From an uncultured Eubacteriaceae bacterium (lineage in GTDB: Bacteria; Bacillota; Clostridia; Lachnospirales; CAG-274), in NCBI GenBank assembly GCA_947167715.1, contig CAMVJD010000006.1, positions 1 to 64,000 of the forward strand: a stretch of 64,000 nt of DNA, read 5' to 3'. The translations under genes and the position numbers were made by a program. This document shows, one piece after another, positions 17,404 to 25,865 of this stretch. The notes under the pieces are model-generated. The model did not search any database. It was not told the origin of the DNA and worked only from the letters and a program-made list of their open reading frames with translations. The first letter of the stretch is position 1. Every line of letters starts with the position of its first letter.

Positions 17404-17440
17404 ATAAAAACGGTGTGCATGATCGCTCACGCACACCGTT
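17404..17440 (-). terminator. Rho-independent terminator of ileS
   Basis: AACGGTGTGC paired with GCACACCGTT (10 bp, 12-base loop) followed by five T on the minus strand, just after the ileS stop codon. Confidence 0.93.
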
Positions 17441-17457
17441 TGATAAGTTTGTGTTAA

Positions 17458-20400
17458 TTAATTTTTCTTTACGCCAAGGGTAACGGTCTCGCCGTTGATA
17501 TCCCATTCCTTGCTGTAGGCATCGGATGTACCCTCGGTAATGCTGTCGGCAAGTACATCATTTGCGATGCTGTCCTTATTGGCCTCAAATACCTTTTTGA
17601 TATTCTCGTTGCCGCTGTAGAATACGCTTATTCTGTCAAGCACCTCAAAGCCGGCATCCTTACGCATATTCTGTATTTTGGATATAAGCTCTCTTACAAA
17701 GCCCTCCTCGATAAGCTCGGGAGTGAGGTTGGTATCAAGCACAACTGTGGTAGTCTTGTCGCTTTCGGCAACAAAGCCCTCCATCTGTGCTGTCTCGTAA
17801 AGCACATCCTCCTCGGCAAGTTCTATTGCCGTGCCGTCTATCTCAAATTTGATAGCGCCGTTTTCCTTAAGCTGTGACATAAGCATATTGCCGTCGTTTG
17901 ACTTAAGATACTCGCCTATAGCGGGCACCAGCTTGCCGTAGCGCTTGCCCAGTGTACGAAGCTGCGGCTTGAACGAATAGCTTGTAAAGCCCGAAACATC
18001 GTCCTTAAACTCAACATTCTTGACATTGAGCTCCTCGCGGATTATATCAACATACATATCCTCCAGCTTTTTGTCGGCCTTGATAAACATATTGCCGATA
18101 GGCTGACGGTTTTTGATATTAGCCGTATTTCTTGCCGCACGTCCCGCAACAACAGCCGAAAGCACAAGGTCCATATTATGCTCGAGCTTTTCGTCTATCA
18201 TATCCTCGTTTGCAGCGGGGAACGAGCAAAGGTGTACGGATTCCTCCGAATTTTTGTCTACCTTTCTTACAAGGTTCTGATAAATGCTCTCTGCCATAAA
18301 CGGTGTGAACGGCGCCGAAAGCTTTGCCATAGTCACAAGCACGGTGTAAAGGGTCATATAAGCATTTACCTTATCCTGCGGCATATCCTTGCCCCAGAAG
18401 CGCTCTCTCGAGCGGCGTACATACCAGTTTGAAAGCTCGTCCACAAAATCTGCCATAGCCCTTGCGGACTCGGTTATCTTGTAGCTTTCCATATTTGTAT
18501 CTACGGTCTTTACAAGTGTGTTCAGCTTTGAAAGCACCCACTTGTCCATAGCCGAAAGCTTGTCATATTCAAGCTTGTAGTTTGTCGGGTCAAAATTGTC
18601 GATATTAGCATAAAGCACAAAGAACGCATAGGTATTCCAAAGCGTACCCATAAACTTGCGCTGATACTCGTTTACAGCCTTGTCGTCAAAGCGGTTGGGC
18701 AGCCACGGTGCGCTGTTTGCATAGAAATACCAGCGTGCGGCATCTGCGCCCTGCTTGTTGAGCACATCCCACGGGTCAACAACATTGCCGATGTGCTTAC
18801 TCATCTTGCGGCCGTCCTTATCCTGTACAAGACCCAAAACAATTACGTTTTTATAGGGGCTCTTGTCAAAAATAAGGGTCGATATCGCCATAAGTGTATA
18901 GAACCAGCCTCTTGTCTGGTCGATAGCCTCGGAGATAAAGTCCGCAGGATAATTCTCGTCAAAAATTTCTTTATTTTCAAAGGGATAATGCCACTGTGCA
19001 AAGGGCATTGAGCCGCTGTCGAACCAGCAGTCGATAACCTCGCTCACACGCTGCATCTTCTTGCCGCACTTGGGGCAGTTAAGGTGCACATTGTCGATAT
19101 AAGGCTTGTGAAGCTCGATATCCTCCGGGCAGTCGTCGCTCATAGCCTTTAACTGCTCGATAGAGCCGACAGCCTCACGGTGGCCGCACTCACATTCCCA
19201 GATGGGGAGCGGAGTACCCCAATAACGCTCTCTTGAAAGACCCCAGTCAATAACATTTTCAAGGAAGTTTCCGAAACGTCCGTGCTTGATATTATCGGGC
19301 ATCCAGTTTACTGTCTCGTTATTCTTTAAAAGCTTGTCCCTAACCTTTGTCATAGCGATGAACCAGGTATCGCGTGCATAGTACAAAAGCGGGGTGTCAC
19401 AGCGCCAGCAGAACGGATAGTCATGCTCGAAAGGAAGCGCAGCAAAAAGCTTTCCGCTTTCCTCAAGGCGCTTTAATATCTCCTTGTCGCCGTCCTTTAC
19501 AAAGGTGCCCGCAAGCCCCTCTACCTCCTCGGTAAAGCAGCCCTGCTCGTTTACAAGCTGAACAAAGGGCAGGTCAAAGCGGCGGCCGACATTGGCATCG
19601 TCCTCACCAAAAGCGGGAGCGATATGAACGATACCGGTACCGTCGGTAAGAGTAACATAGTTGTCCTCAACAATGTAAAATGCCTTTTTGTCGCCCGTTT
19701 TAGCGTAGGGGAACAGGGGCTCGTACTCGGTGCCCACATAGTCTGCGCCAAGCTTGGTTTCTATTACCTCGTAGCCGTCCTTAAGCACCTCTTCAAGAAG
19801 AGCCTCGGCCATAATATAGATCTTGCCGTCATTTGCCTTTACCTTTGAGTAGTTCTCGTTTTTGTTCACACAAAGGGCAACATTTGACGGAAGTGTCCAA
19901 GGTGTTGTTGTCCATGCAAGGAAATAGGTGTTTTCCTCGCCCTTAACGGCAAAGCGTGCTATACAGGATGTTTCCTTTACACGCTTGTAGCCCTGTGCCA
20001 CCTCATGACTTGAAAGGGCGGTACCGCAGCGGGGGCAATAGGGAACTATCTTGTGACCCTTGTAAAGAAGGTCCTTGTCCCAAATTTGCTTTAATGCCCA
20101 CCAAACGGACTCTATATAGCTATTGTGATAGGTGACATAAGGATCGTCCATATCCGCCCAAAAGCCCACGCGGTCGCTCATATCGCGCCAAAGGCTCTCA
20201 TAGGTGAATACGCTTGCCTTACATTTTTTGATAAACGGCTCCACACCGTAGTTTTCTATCTGCGGCTTGCCGCTTATGCCAAGCTGCTTTTCTATTTCAA
20301 GCTCAACGGGGAGACCGTGTGTATCCCAGCCGGCCTTTCTTAAAACCTTATAGCCCTTCATTGTTTTGTAACGGGGGATAAGGTCCTTTATAACACGGGT

Positions 20401-20580
20401 AAGAATATGTCCGATGTGCGGCTTGCCGTTTGCTGTGGGCGGGCCGTCGTAAAAGGTGAACACGGGGCAGCCCTCGCGTGCCTTTACACTCTTGCCGAAA
20501 ATATCGTTTTCCTTCCAGAATGAAAGAACTTCTTTTTCTCTTTCAACAAAGTTCATATCCGAACTGACTTTATCGTACAC
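17458..20580 (-). CDS. ileS: Isoleucyl-tRNA synthetase
   Basis: Charges tRNA(Ile). At about 1040 residues it belongs to the longer, eukaryote-like IleS2 group rather than the ~930-residue bacterial type. Class I signatures are GPPTANGKPHIGHIL (HIGH region, near 43-57) and KMSKHIGNVVDP (KMSKS region, near 595). The CP1 editing domain shows AWTTTPWTLPSN, and the C-terminus has the extended anticodon-binding region. I choose the GTG at 20578-20580, which has AGGAGG at 8 bases; the frame extends 19 codons further upstream but without a ribosome binding site. IleS2 enzymes are often naturally mupirocin-tolerant; this is family knowledge only. Confidence 0.96.
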   Translation of the reverse strand: MYDKVSSDMNFVEREKEVLSFWKENDIFGKSVKAREGCPVFTFYDGPPTANGKPHIGHILTRVIKDLIPRYKTMKGYKVLRKAGWDTHGLPVELEIEKQLGISGKPQIENYGVEPFIKKCKASVFTYESLWRDMSDRVGFWADMDDPYVTYHNSYIESVWWALKQIWDKDLLYKGHKIVPYCPRCGTALSSHEVAQGYKRVKETSCIARFAVKGEENTYFLAWTTTPWTLPSNVALCVNKNENYSKVKANDGKIYIMAEALLEEVLKDGYEVIETKLGADYVGTEYEPLFPYAKTGDKKAFYIVEDNYVTLTDGTGIVHIAPAFGEDDANVGRRFDLPFVQLVNEQGCFTEEVEGLAGTFVKDGDKEILKRLEESGKLFAALPFEHDYPFCWRCDTPLLYYARDTWFIAMTKVRDKLLKNNETVNWMPDNIKHGRFGNFLENVIDWGLSRERYWGTPLPIWECECGHREAVGSIEQLKAMSDDCPEDIELHKPYIDNVHLNCPKCGKKMQRVSEVIDCWFDSGSMPFAQWHYPFENKEIFDENYPADFISEAIDQTRGWFYTLMAISTLIFDKSPYKNVIVLGLVQDKDGRKMSKHIGNVVDPWDVLNKQGADAARWYFYANSAPWLPNRFDDKAVNEYQRKFMGTLWNTYAFFVLYANIDNFDPTNYKLEYDKLSAMDKWVLSKLNTLVKTVDTNMESYKITESARAMADFVDELSNWYVRRSRERFWGKDMPQDKVNAYMTLYTVLVTMAKLSAPFTPFMAESIYQNLVRKVDKNSEESVHLCSFPAANEDMIDEKLEHNMDLVLSAVVAGRAARNTANIKNRQPIGNMFIKADKKLEDMYVDIIREELNVKNVEFKDDVSGFTSYSFKPQLRTLGKRYGKLVPAIGEYLKSNDGNMLMSQLKENGAIKFEIDGTAIELAEEDVLYETAQMEGFVAESDKTTTVVLDTNLTPELIEEGFVRELISKIQNMRKDAGFEVLDRISVFYSGNENIKKVFEANKDSIANDVLADSITEGTSDAYSKEWDINGETVTLGVKKN

Positions 20581-20651
20581 TGTGAGTACCTCCTGATTCT
20601 TTTTCGGTATAATAAAGTGGATTTCATATAAAAACACTACTCTAAAATAAT

Positions 20652-20680
20652 ATTATACCCCTTTTTAATGTGTTTGTAAA
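20652..20680 (-). promoter_or_regulatory. Promoter of ileS
   Basis: TTTACA (20675-20680), 17-bp spacer, TATAAT (20652-20657). The short leader to the GTG start holds no T-box motif, so this ileS is not T-box regulated. Confidence 0.85.
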
Positions 20681-20778
20681 GAAAAACTTTGAAATATTTG
20701 CCTTTTGCGCTTTCATGCGGTAATAATGCCGTTTTTATACGGACGGAGGGTATTTCTTCCGATAATAAAAACAAAAAT

Positions 20779-20808
20779 TTGACAAAGAGGCGATATAAGG
20801 TATATAAT
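20779..20808 (+). promoter_or_regulatory. Promoter of the 214-residue membrane protein gene
   Basis: TTGACA (20779-20784), 18-bp spacer, TATAAT (20803-20808), about 40 bases ahead of the start codon. Confidence 0.85.
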
Positions 20809-20849
20809 ATAAGAAACTTTTTGTATATTTACGGCGCGAGGTGATAAAT

Positions 20850-21494
20850 ATGGCAGATAAAAACGAGCAAAACGATTTTACGGGCGAAAGGGTCACGCTT
20901 TGCGGTGACGGCAAATACCGCTGGCTTTATCCGTTTGATATGCTTAAAAACCCCGTTATTCTTTTTACGGTATGGCGGGTGCTTGGTATGTCATTTTTTT
21001 TGATATATGCCTTTACCCTTTGTATGAGTTTTTTCGAAAACGGCATAGACCTTAAGGAATTTATCGACATTTCAAAGGGCTTTTTGCTGCTTTCTTTGTT
21101 TTTTTGCGGGCTTGGTGTTATAGCCTATCTTATTGTCGCCAAGCAGTACGGTCTGCGGTATATGGTGATTTTTGAAATGGATGAAAAAGGCATCATCCAC
21201 CGTCAGATGAAGTCGCAGTTTGATAAGGCAAAGGCTATAGGCTGGCTGACAGCTGCAGCGGGCGGCTCCCTTACGGCAAAAGGCGCCGGTATTCTGGCCG
21301 CCACGCGCGACAGCTTAAGCACCGACTTTGACAAGGTAAAAAAGGTAAAGGCAGTAAAACGGCGCAGCACCATATTTGTAAACGCACCGTTAAGCCATAA
21401 CCAGGTTTATGTCAAGCCGGAGGATTATGAGTTTGTGCTTAATTATATTTTAGAGCATATACCGCCCGAGGTAAGCCAAAAAGTAAAAAAATGA
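20850..21494 (+). CDS. Hypothetical two-helix membrane protein
   Basis: Not recognised by name. The 214-residue product has two strong membrane helices (about residues 28-50 and 67-90 with a short extracytoplasmic loop containing FFENGIDL) and a cytoplasmic C-terminal domain of about 110 residues. That domain is predicted to be mixed alpha/beta, with VKAVKRRSTIFVNAP and EDYEFVLNYILEHIP near the end. The two-helix plus C-terminal domain plan recalls bacterial PH-domain membrane proteins, but this is only a resemblance. The ATG at 20850 is chosen because GAGGTG lies 6 bases upstream. Monocistronic with its own promoter. Confidence 0.75.
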   Translation: MADKNEQNDFTGERVTLCGDGKYRWLYPFDMLKNPVILFTVWRVLGMSFFLIYAFTLCMSFFENGIDLKEFIDISKGFLLLSLFFCGLGVIAYLIVAKQYGLRYMVIFEMDEKGIIHRQMKSQFDKAKAIGWLTAAAGGSLTAKGAGILAATRDSLSTDFDKVKKVKAVKRRSTIFVNAPLSHNQVYVKPEDYEFVLNYILEHIPPEVSQKVKK

Positions 21495-21513
21495 AATTTT
21501 TTTCAAAAAACAG

Positions 21514-21542
21514 TTGAATTTATACTTAAAAAGTTTTATACT
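21514..21542 (+). promoter_or_regulatory. Promoter of ilvE
   Basis: TTGAAT (21514-21519), 17-bp spacer, TATACT (21537-21542), 42 bases upstream of the chosen ilvE start. Confidence 0.75.
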
Positions 21543-21584
21543 GTTTGTAGCTAATACTTAATGAAAAGAAAGAAGGAACAGTTA

Positions 21585-22655
21585 ATGTTAAATATCAAGT
21601 ATGAACTGACAAAGACACCCAAGGCAAAGCCCGATCAGAAAAACCTTTCCTTTGGCAAATACTACACAGACCATATGTTTATCATGGACTGGACAGAGGG
21701 TACAGGCTGGCATGATGCGCGTATAGTGCCTTATGCACCTATTTCTCTCGATCCCGCTGCTATGGTTTTGCACTATGCACAGGAGTCCTTCGAGGGCTTA
21801 AAGGCTTACCGCAATCCGCAGGGCGGCATTCAGCTTTTCCGTCCCGAAAAGAACGCTCAAAGAATGATAAACACAAACAAGCGTATGTGCCTTCCCTCGC
21901 TGGAGGTAGAGGACTTTGTTCAGGCAGTTAAGGCCCTTGTTGAAACAGAAAAGGATTGGGTACCTTCCGAGCCCGATACATCCTTATATTTAAGGCCCTT
22001 TATCATCTCTACCGAGCCTCACCTTGGTGTGCGCCCCTCAAGCAGCTATCTGTTTATGATAATCGCTTCTCCCGTTGGCGCTTACTACGAGGAGGGTATG
22101 AACCCCGTTAAGATATTTGTTGAGGATGAGTATGTTCGTGCAACTCCCGGCGGTACGGGCTTTACAAAGTGCGGCGGCAACTACGCTGCATCCCTTGCAT
22201 CACAGGTAAAGGCTCACGACCTTGGCTATTCACAGGTACTTTGGCTTGACGGCGTTGAAAGAAAGTATGTTGAAGAGGTCGGCTCTATGAACTGCTTCTT
22301 TAAGATCGACGGCACGATCTATACAGCACCTACAGTAGGTACTGTTCTTCCCGGTGTTACAAGAATGTCCTGTATCGAGCTTTTAAAGAAATGGGGCTAC
22401 ACAGTTTCCGAGGAAAGACTGCCTATCGTTGACATTATGAAGGCATCAAAAGAGGGCAAGCTGGAGGAAGTATTCGGTACAGGTACTGCCGCTGTTATCT
22501 CCCCCGTTGGCGAGCTTCGTTATGAAAACGATGTTGCCGTTATCAATAATTTTAAGACAGGCGAGCTTACACAGAAGCTTTACGATACCCTTACAGGCAT
22601 CCAGTGGGGTAAAATACCCGATGATATGGGCTGGATAACAAAGGTTTGCGATTGA
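21585..22655 (+). CDS. ilvE: Branched-chain amino acid aminotransferase
   Basis: PLP fold-type IV transaminase for the last step of Val, Leu and Ile synthesis. The 356 residues (from the ATG at 21585) match the standard BCAT length of the eukaryote-like subgroup: YAQESFEGLKAYR (near 61-73), the PLP lysine in GTGFTKCGGNYAASL (near 196-210), LWLDGVERKYVEEVGSMN (near 222-239), and GTGTAAVISPVG (near 304-315). I use the ATG eight codons inside the longest frame because an AAGGAA ribosome binding site precedes it. No leader T-box or attenuator was found. Confidence 0.96.
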   Translation: MLNIKYELTKTPKAKPDQKNLSFGKYYTDHMFIMDWTEGTGWHDARIVPYAPISLDPAAMVLHYAQESFEGLKAYRNPQGGIQLFRPEKNAQRMINTNKRMCLPSLEVEDFVQAVKALVETEKDWVPSEPDTSLYLRPFIISTEPHLGVRPSSSYLFMIIASPVGAYYEEGMNPVKIFVEDEYVRATPGGTGFTKCGGNYAASLASQVKAHDLGYSQVLWLDGVERKYVEEVGSMNCFFKIDGTIYTAPTVGTVLPGVTRMSCIELLKKWGYTVSEERLPIVDIMKASKEGKLEEVFGTGTAAVISPVGELRYENDVAVINNFKTGELTQKLYDTLTGIQWGKIPDDMGWITKVCD

Positions 22656-22674
22656 TCTAAATAAATAAAAAACA

Positions 22675-22725
22675 AGAGGGTGTCGCATTAAGCTCCACCC
22701 TCTGGCAAAAAACAGGTTTTTTGCC
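22675..22725 (+). terminator. Tandem hairpins after ilvE
   Basis: First hairpin AGAGGGTG/CACCCTCT (22675-22703) is followed immediately by GGCAAAAAAC/GTTTTTTGCC (22704-22725). They probably terminate ilvE transcription. The first loop holds TGTCGCATTAAG, a 12-mer seen again in the terminator at 57731-57780. Confidence 0.75.
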
Positions 22726-22926
22726 AATTTTGCAGTCATACTGCGTGCCAGCAGGCTGTCACTTGATGCCTGTAATGTATGAAAAATCAAGTTTTTCTCC
22801 TCGGCGAAAACGCGGTTTCCGCCTGCGGATATAGTTGCGTGAGCTGAAGCTCGCGCAATCCCTACGGGATTTGAGCAGCTTTTGTGAACCACCCAAATAG
22901 GCACAACTGTTTGGGTGGCTTTACAA
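22726..22926. repeat. Intergenic structured sequence, possible dispersed repeat
   Basis: About 200 bp without a credible gene between ilvE and the serine recombinase. It holds several GC-rich short inverted repeats and ends in a 9-bp hairpin CCACCCAAA/TTTGGGTGG (22889-22918) directly at the recombinase stop codon, which can serve as its terminator. The long open frame on the minus strand here looks like a by-product of this structured repeat. Confidence 0.5.
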
Positions 22927-24579
22927 TCAAGCTGTAGTGTTGTTATGCAGCGTTCTTTTATTCGACAATGGTTTGTCGATAAATTTATAATAGATATTGA
23001 TCTCTCGAGGCTTATCGTCTGTTTTGGCGTTTACGGTCACATATTCGATAAGTTCGAGACAAATCTCTCTTGTAAGTTCCTGAACATTAAAATACTTTTT
23101 CAGTCTGCGGATAAACTTATCAACATCTTCTTTATCCTGCTTTTCTTCCGAAAGTTTTTCTTCAAGTTCAGATATGTATGCTTCAAGGTTTTGCTGCTCG
23201 GTTTCATATTTTTGCAGAAGATTTATACATATTTGTTCGGGAATTTTGCCCATAACCTTATCTTCATAGACCGACTGCATCAGTTTTTCGAGTTCTTCAA
23301 GGCGGTGTTTGCTTTCGTTCAGCCTTTTGGTATCATTTTTTGTTTGGCGAGAGGTGCGCTGTTGCTTTTTTGAAAGAAAAGAATTTCTTGCCGTGTTTTC
23401 ATCTTCTATCACAAGTTTTGCCATTGAACGAATATCGGCTAAGATTACCGCTTCAAGTTGGGTTCGCATTATATAATGCGAAAAACAATGTTCTTTTCCG
23501 TACAAAGCGTAAGATGAGCAGTTATAAAAATCATAACGTGTACTTTTTCCGTTTTTGTAACGCCTTAAAGATGTGTTGCTTTTCAGTTTGTAACCGCAAT
23601 CGGGGCAAAAAAGCAAGCCGCTTAACGGTCTTTTTATCCCATCATTTGAACGTTTTCCGTAGCTGACTGCATTTTCGGTCTCGCGAACCTTATCCCACAA
23701 TTCCTGTGATATTATCGGCTCGTGTGTATTTTCCGTAACCACCCATTCCGACGGGTCTTTTCGTATCACTTTATGGTTTTTATATGATACAGTCGTAGCC
23801 CTCTGCATTACCAATTTGCCAAGATATATCGGATTTTTGAGAATATCCCGCACATTAAGATTTGACCACAGATGTCGGGTAAATCGTTTATTTTCTTTTC
23901 CGCTTTGTTGAGCACGATAATCAGATGGAGTGGGTATTTTGTCGGCGTTCAATTTTTCGGCAATAGAACGAAGTGATTCTCCCTCTGCACGAAGTTTAAA
24001 AATGCGTTTTACAACTTCTGCCGACTCGGGGTCGATCATTGGTGTGTGCATATCGTCCTTTGCTTTGGTGTAGCCGTAGGCAGGGACGGAACAGGTATAC
24101 TTTCCCGCCTTTGCGTTTGCCAAAAACACCGCTTTGATTTTCTTGCTCGTAGATGCTGCATGCCATTCATTGAAAAGATTTATTATCGGCATCATTTCCA
24201 TAGCGTTGCTGTCCCTGTCGGCGGTATCCACATTGTCGTTTAAGGCGATAAAACGGATGTTGTTTATCGGAAAAATGTAATCTATGTACTGTCCTACCTC
24301 GATATAATTTCTTCCGAAACGGCTTAAATCTTTAACGATAATAAGATTTATCTTTCCCGTCTGGGCATCGTCAAGTAAACGCTGTACGCCCGGTCTTTCA
24401 AAACTTGTACCGGAGAAACCATCATCAACGTATGTGTCGACCAAGTTCCAACCTTGTTCTTTTACATATTTTGTGAGTATAAGTTTTTGATTTTCTATCG
24501 ACAGAGATTCGCCTGCTCTCATATCTTCCTGTGATAAACGAACATAGATCCCCGCGTTATATATTGTCTGCTTTGCCAT
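22927..24579 (-). CDS. Large serine recombinase (TnpX-like)
   Basis: Site-specific recombinase that excises and inserts mobile DNA. The 550-residue protein has an N-terminal resolvase domain with the catalytic serine in YVRLSQED (near residue 14), the VKDLSRFGRNYIEVGQY helix (near 82-98) with the active-site arginines, a recombinase domain (near 180-290), a zinc ribbon (CPDCGYKLK near 322 and CSSYALYGKEHC near 350) and a C-terminal coiled coil (370-500). The ATG at 24577-24579 has AAAGGAG upstream; the frame runs 34 codons further without one. It pairs with the small TnpW-like gene upstream and marks a short integrated or decayed element beside ilvE. Confidence 0.93.
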   Translation of the reverse strand: MAKQTIYNAGIYVRLSQEDMRAGESLSIENQKLILTKYVKEQGWNLVDTYVDDGFSGTSFERPGVQRLLDDAQTGKINLIIVKDLSRFGRNYIEVGQYIDYIFPINNIRFIALNDNVDTADRDSNAMEMMPIINLFNEWHAASTSKKIKAVFLANAKAGKYTCSVPAYGYTKAKDDMHTPMIDPESAEVVKRIFKLRAEGESLRSIAEKLNADKIPTPSDYRAQQSGKENKRFTRHLWSNLNVRDILKNPIYLGKLVMQRATTVSYKNHKVIRKDPSEWVVTENTHEPIISQELWDKVRETENAVSYGKRSNDGIKRPLSGLLFCPDCGYKLKSNTSLRRYKNGKSTRYDFYNCSSYALYGKEHCFSHYIMRTQLEAVILADIRSMAKLVIEDENTARNSFLSKKQQRTSRQTKNDTKRLNESKHRLEELEKLMQSVYEDKVMGKIPEQICINLLQKYETEQQNLEAYISELEEKLSEEKQDKEDVDKFIRRLKKYFNVQELTREICLELIEYVTVNAKTDDKPREINIYYKFIDKPLSNKRTLHNNTTA

Positions 24580-24629
24580 TATTTTTATCTCCTTTCGACT
24601 AAAACAAAGCAGCCAATATCGACAAAACT

Positions 24630-24657
24630 CAACGAAACCTTCGGCTTCGTTTCGTTG
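24630..24657. repeat. Hairpin in the recombinase leader
   Basis: A perfect 9-bp inverted repeat CAACGAAAC/GTTTCGTTG with a 10-base loop lies in the transcribed leader of the serine recombinase gene. It may affect message folding or mark an attachment core; neither is shown. Confidence 0.7.
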
Positions 24658-24706
24658 AATGGGGTCGAGTCTAAAAAGCAAGCTTTTTATTCTCTAACCC
24701 ATTCAA

Positions 24707-24735
24707 ATTATAACTCATTTTGCCGATATTGACAA
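24707..24735 (-). promoter_or_regulatory. Promoter of the serine recombinase gene
   Basis: TTGTCA (24730-24735), 17-bp spacer, TATAAT (24707-24712) on the minus strand. The -35 region (24721-24735) is echoed by a 12-of-15 direct repeat at 24611-24625. Confidence 0.75.
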
Positions 24736-24752
24736 GGCTTTGAAATAAAATT

Positions 24753-24941
24753 TTATCCTGCGTTCAACGTTTCCGACATTGCTTTTTTATAAGCTATATC
24801 ATATAGAGTTTTGTTCAGGTCTTTCGTGCCGACAAAATGACTTTTTACAATAAACTTCTTGCCGTTTATGTAATACTCAGCCATTCTTGTCGGGCAATCC
24901 TTGAATTTTTCGTTTAATTCTGTAAGTGTTGTTTTGGTCAT
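24753..24941 (-). CDS. TnpW-like small transposon protein
   Basis: A 62-residue protein resembling the TnpW family found next to TnpX-type serine recombinases. The conserved order is visible: CPTRMAEYYINGKKFIV, SHF, then a C-terminal helix KTLYDIAYKKAM. GGGAGGG lies five bases before the chosen ATG (24939-24941); the frame is open upstream but lacks a ribosome binding site. Function in the family is not established. It reads into the recombinase promoter region 18 bp downstream. Confidence 0.65.
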   Translation of the reverse strand: MTKTTLTELNEKFKDCPTRMAEYYINGKKFIVKSHFVGTKDLNKTLYDIAYKKAMSETLNAG

Positions 24942-25447
24942 TAAATCCCTCCCATTATTTTTTGTTTGTTTTGTTTTCGTATCTCTCGGAAATAATGCGG
25001 CACAAAAGTATTCATCAGCGAATACCATATCCCCCTTGCTGATATTTCACGAAATAATTTTTACAAGTTTATTTTATCTCTCACTCCCCTTAAAAGTCAT
25101 TGTTTAGGCTTTGCATAGAAATTGCGTAATTTTTCCCAAAAAAATATTTAGGCATATTGTAAAACCTCCCCATAATATAGACAAAATGGACTATCTTGCG
25201 GAGCATTAAACTTGTAATTTATAAAAGAAAAAAATATCCCCTCACTTAATAGCAAAAAAAGGGCATTTTGCGGACTGTCATTTTAATAAAAAATCGAAAA
25301 ATTAATAAAATGTTTACAATCATTCGCAGAATTAAGCGATGGAACCTATATGCATATTTTTTCCCTCCATTAAATGCTAAAATAAGTGCAATTTGCGGAG
25401 TAGATTTTTCTGTTTTTATTTATGTAATGTGTTTGGATATAAAAAAT
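24942..25447. other. AT-rich region without genes
   Basis: No credible coding sequence. Three copies of TTGCGGA (25197, 25268, 25393) occur in an AT-rich background; they are too short and irregular to call iterons. Confidence 0.5.
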
Positions 25448-25505
25448 GCTCCCTTGTACGCCGACCGACATAGCCTGTGGCGAGCTATGTCAATCGGCTG
25501 GGAGC
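25448..25505 (-). terminator. Long imperfect hairpin with T-tract
   Basis: Three nested perfect arms: GCTCCC/GGGAGC (25448-25453, 25500-25505), GCCGA/TCGGC (25460-25464, 25494-25498) and GACATAGC/GCTATGTC (25467-25474, 25484-25491) with a 9-base loop. On the minus strand it is followed by six T, so it can terminate leftward transcription. Its size and bulges also fit a structured RNA or a palindromic mobile-element end. Confidence 0.6.
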
Positions 25506-25865
25506 AATTGATTTATATTTCTATTTGATAAAATGACTATTCATGCTTATAAGATGTGTTAAAAAATGGTGGAATTATTCTTTAAAACTGTTATGTCAAA
25601 AATAAAATTTTTTACTCTGTTTTTAAGGGTCTAATTTCTAGTTGCCAGCATAGCGACGGGTCGACCACTTGAATTTTTTGATACCCCGAAAATGTAATTT
25701 TCACTTTCAAAAAATGTGGCAGACCTGTCACATATCGGTTAGAGTTTCACTCTAAGACTGGATTGGGACGAACTCCCAAACCCTTTGTTTTGCTTCGCAA
25801 AAATTTTTGTTACTTTTATATCGATATAGGTATATAATGAAATTAAGGAAAGTTGGTGACAGGAT
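25506..25865. other. Intergenic region upstream of the nuclease gene
   Basis: No gene seen. It contains a small TTAGAGT/ACTCTAA hairpin (near 25739-25755) and a TATAAT (25833-25838) that probably serves the nuclease gene, though no well-spaced -35 box was found. Confidence 0.45.

Noticed and set aside
22446-22904. 152-residue minus-strand open frame overlapping the end of ilvE
   Set aside because: It runs antisense through ilvE and through the structured intergenic repeat, has no ribosome binding site, and its sequence is of the kind produced by dispersed repeats.
25197-25399. Three copies of TTGCGGA as possible iterons
   Set aside because: Spacing is irregular (71 and 125 bases), flanks do not align, and no replication gene is near.
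25620-25760. Possible CRISPR-associated or tracrRNA-like remnant
   Set aside because: A small TTAGAGT/ACTCTAA hairpin is present, but there are no repeat-spacer units and no cas genes anywhere in the window.
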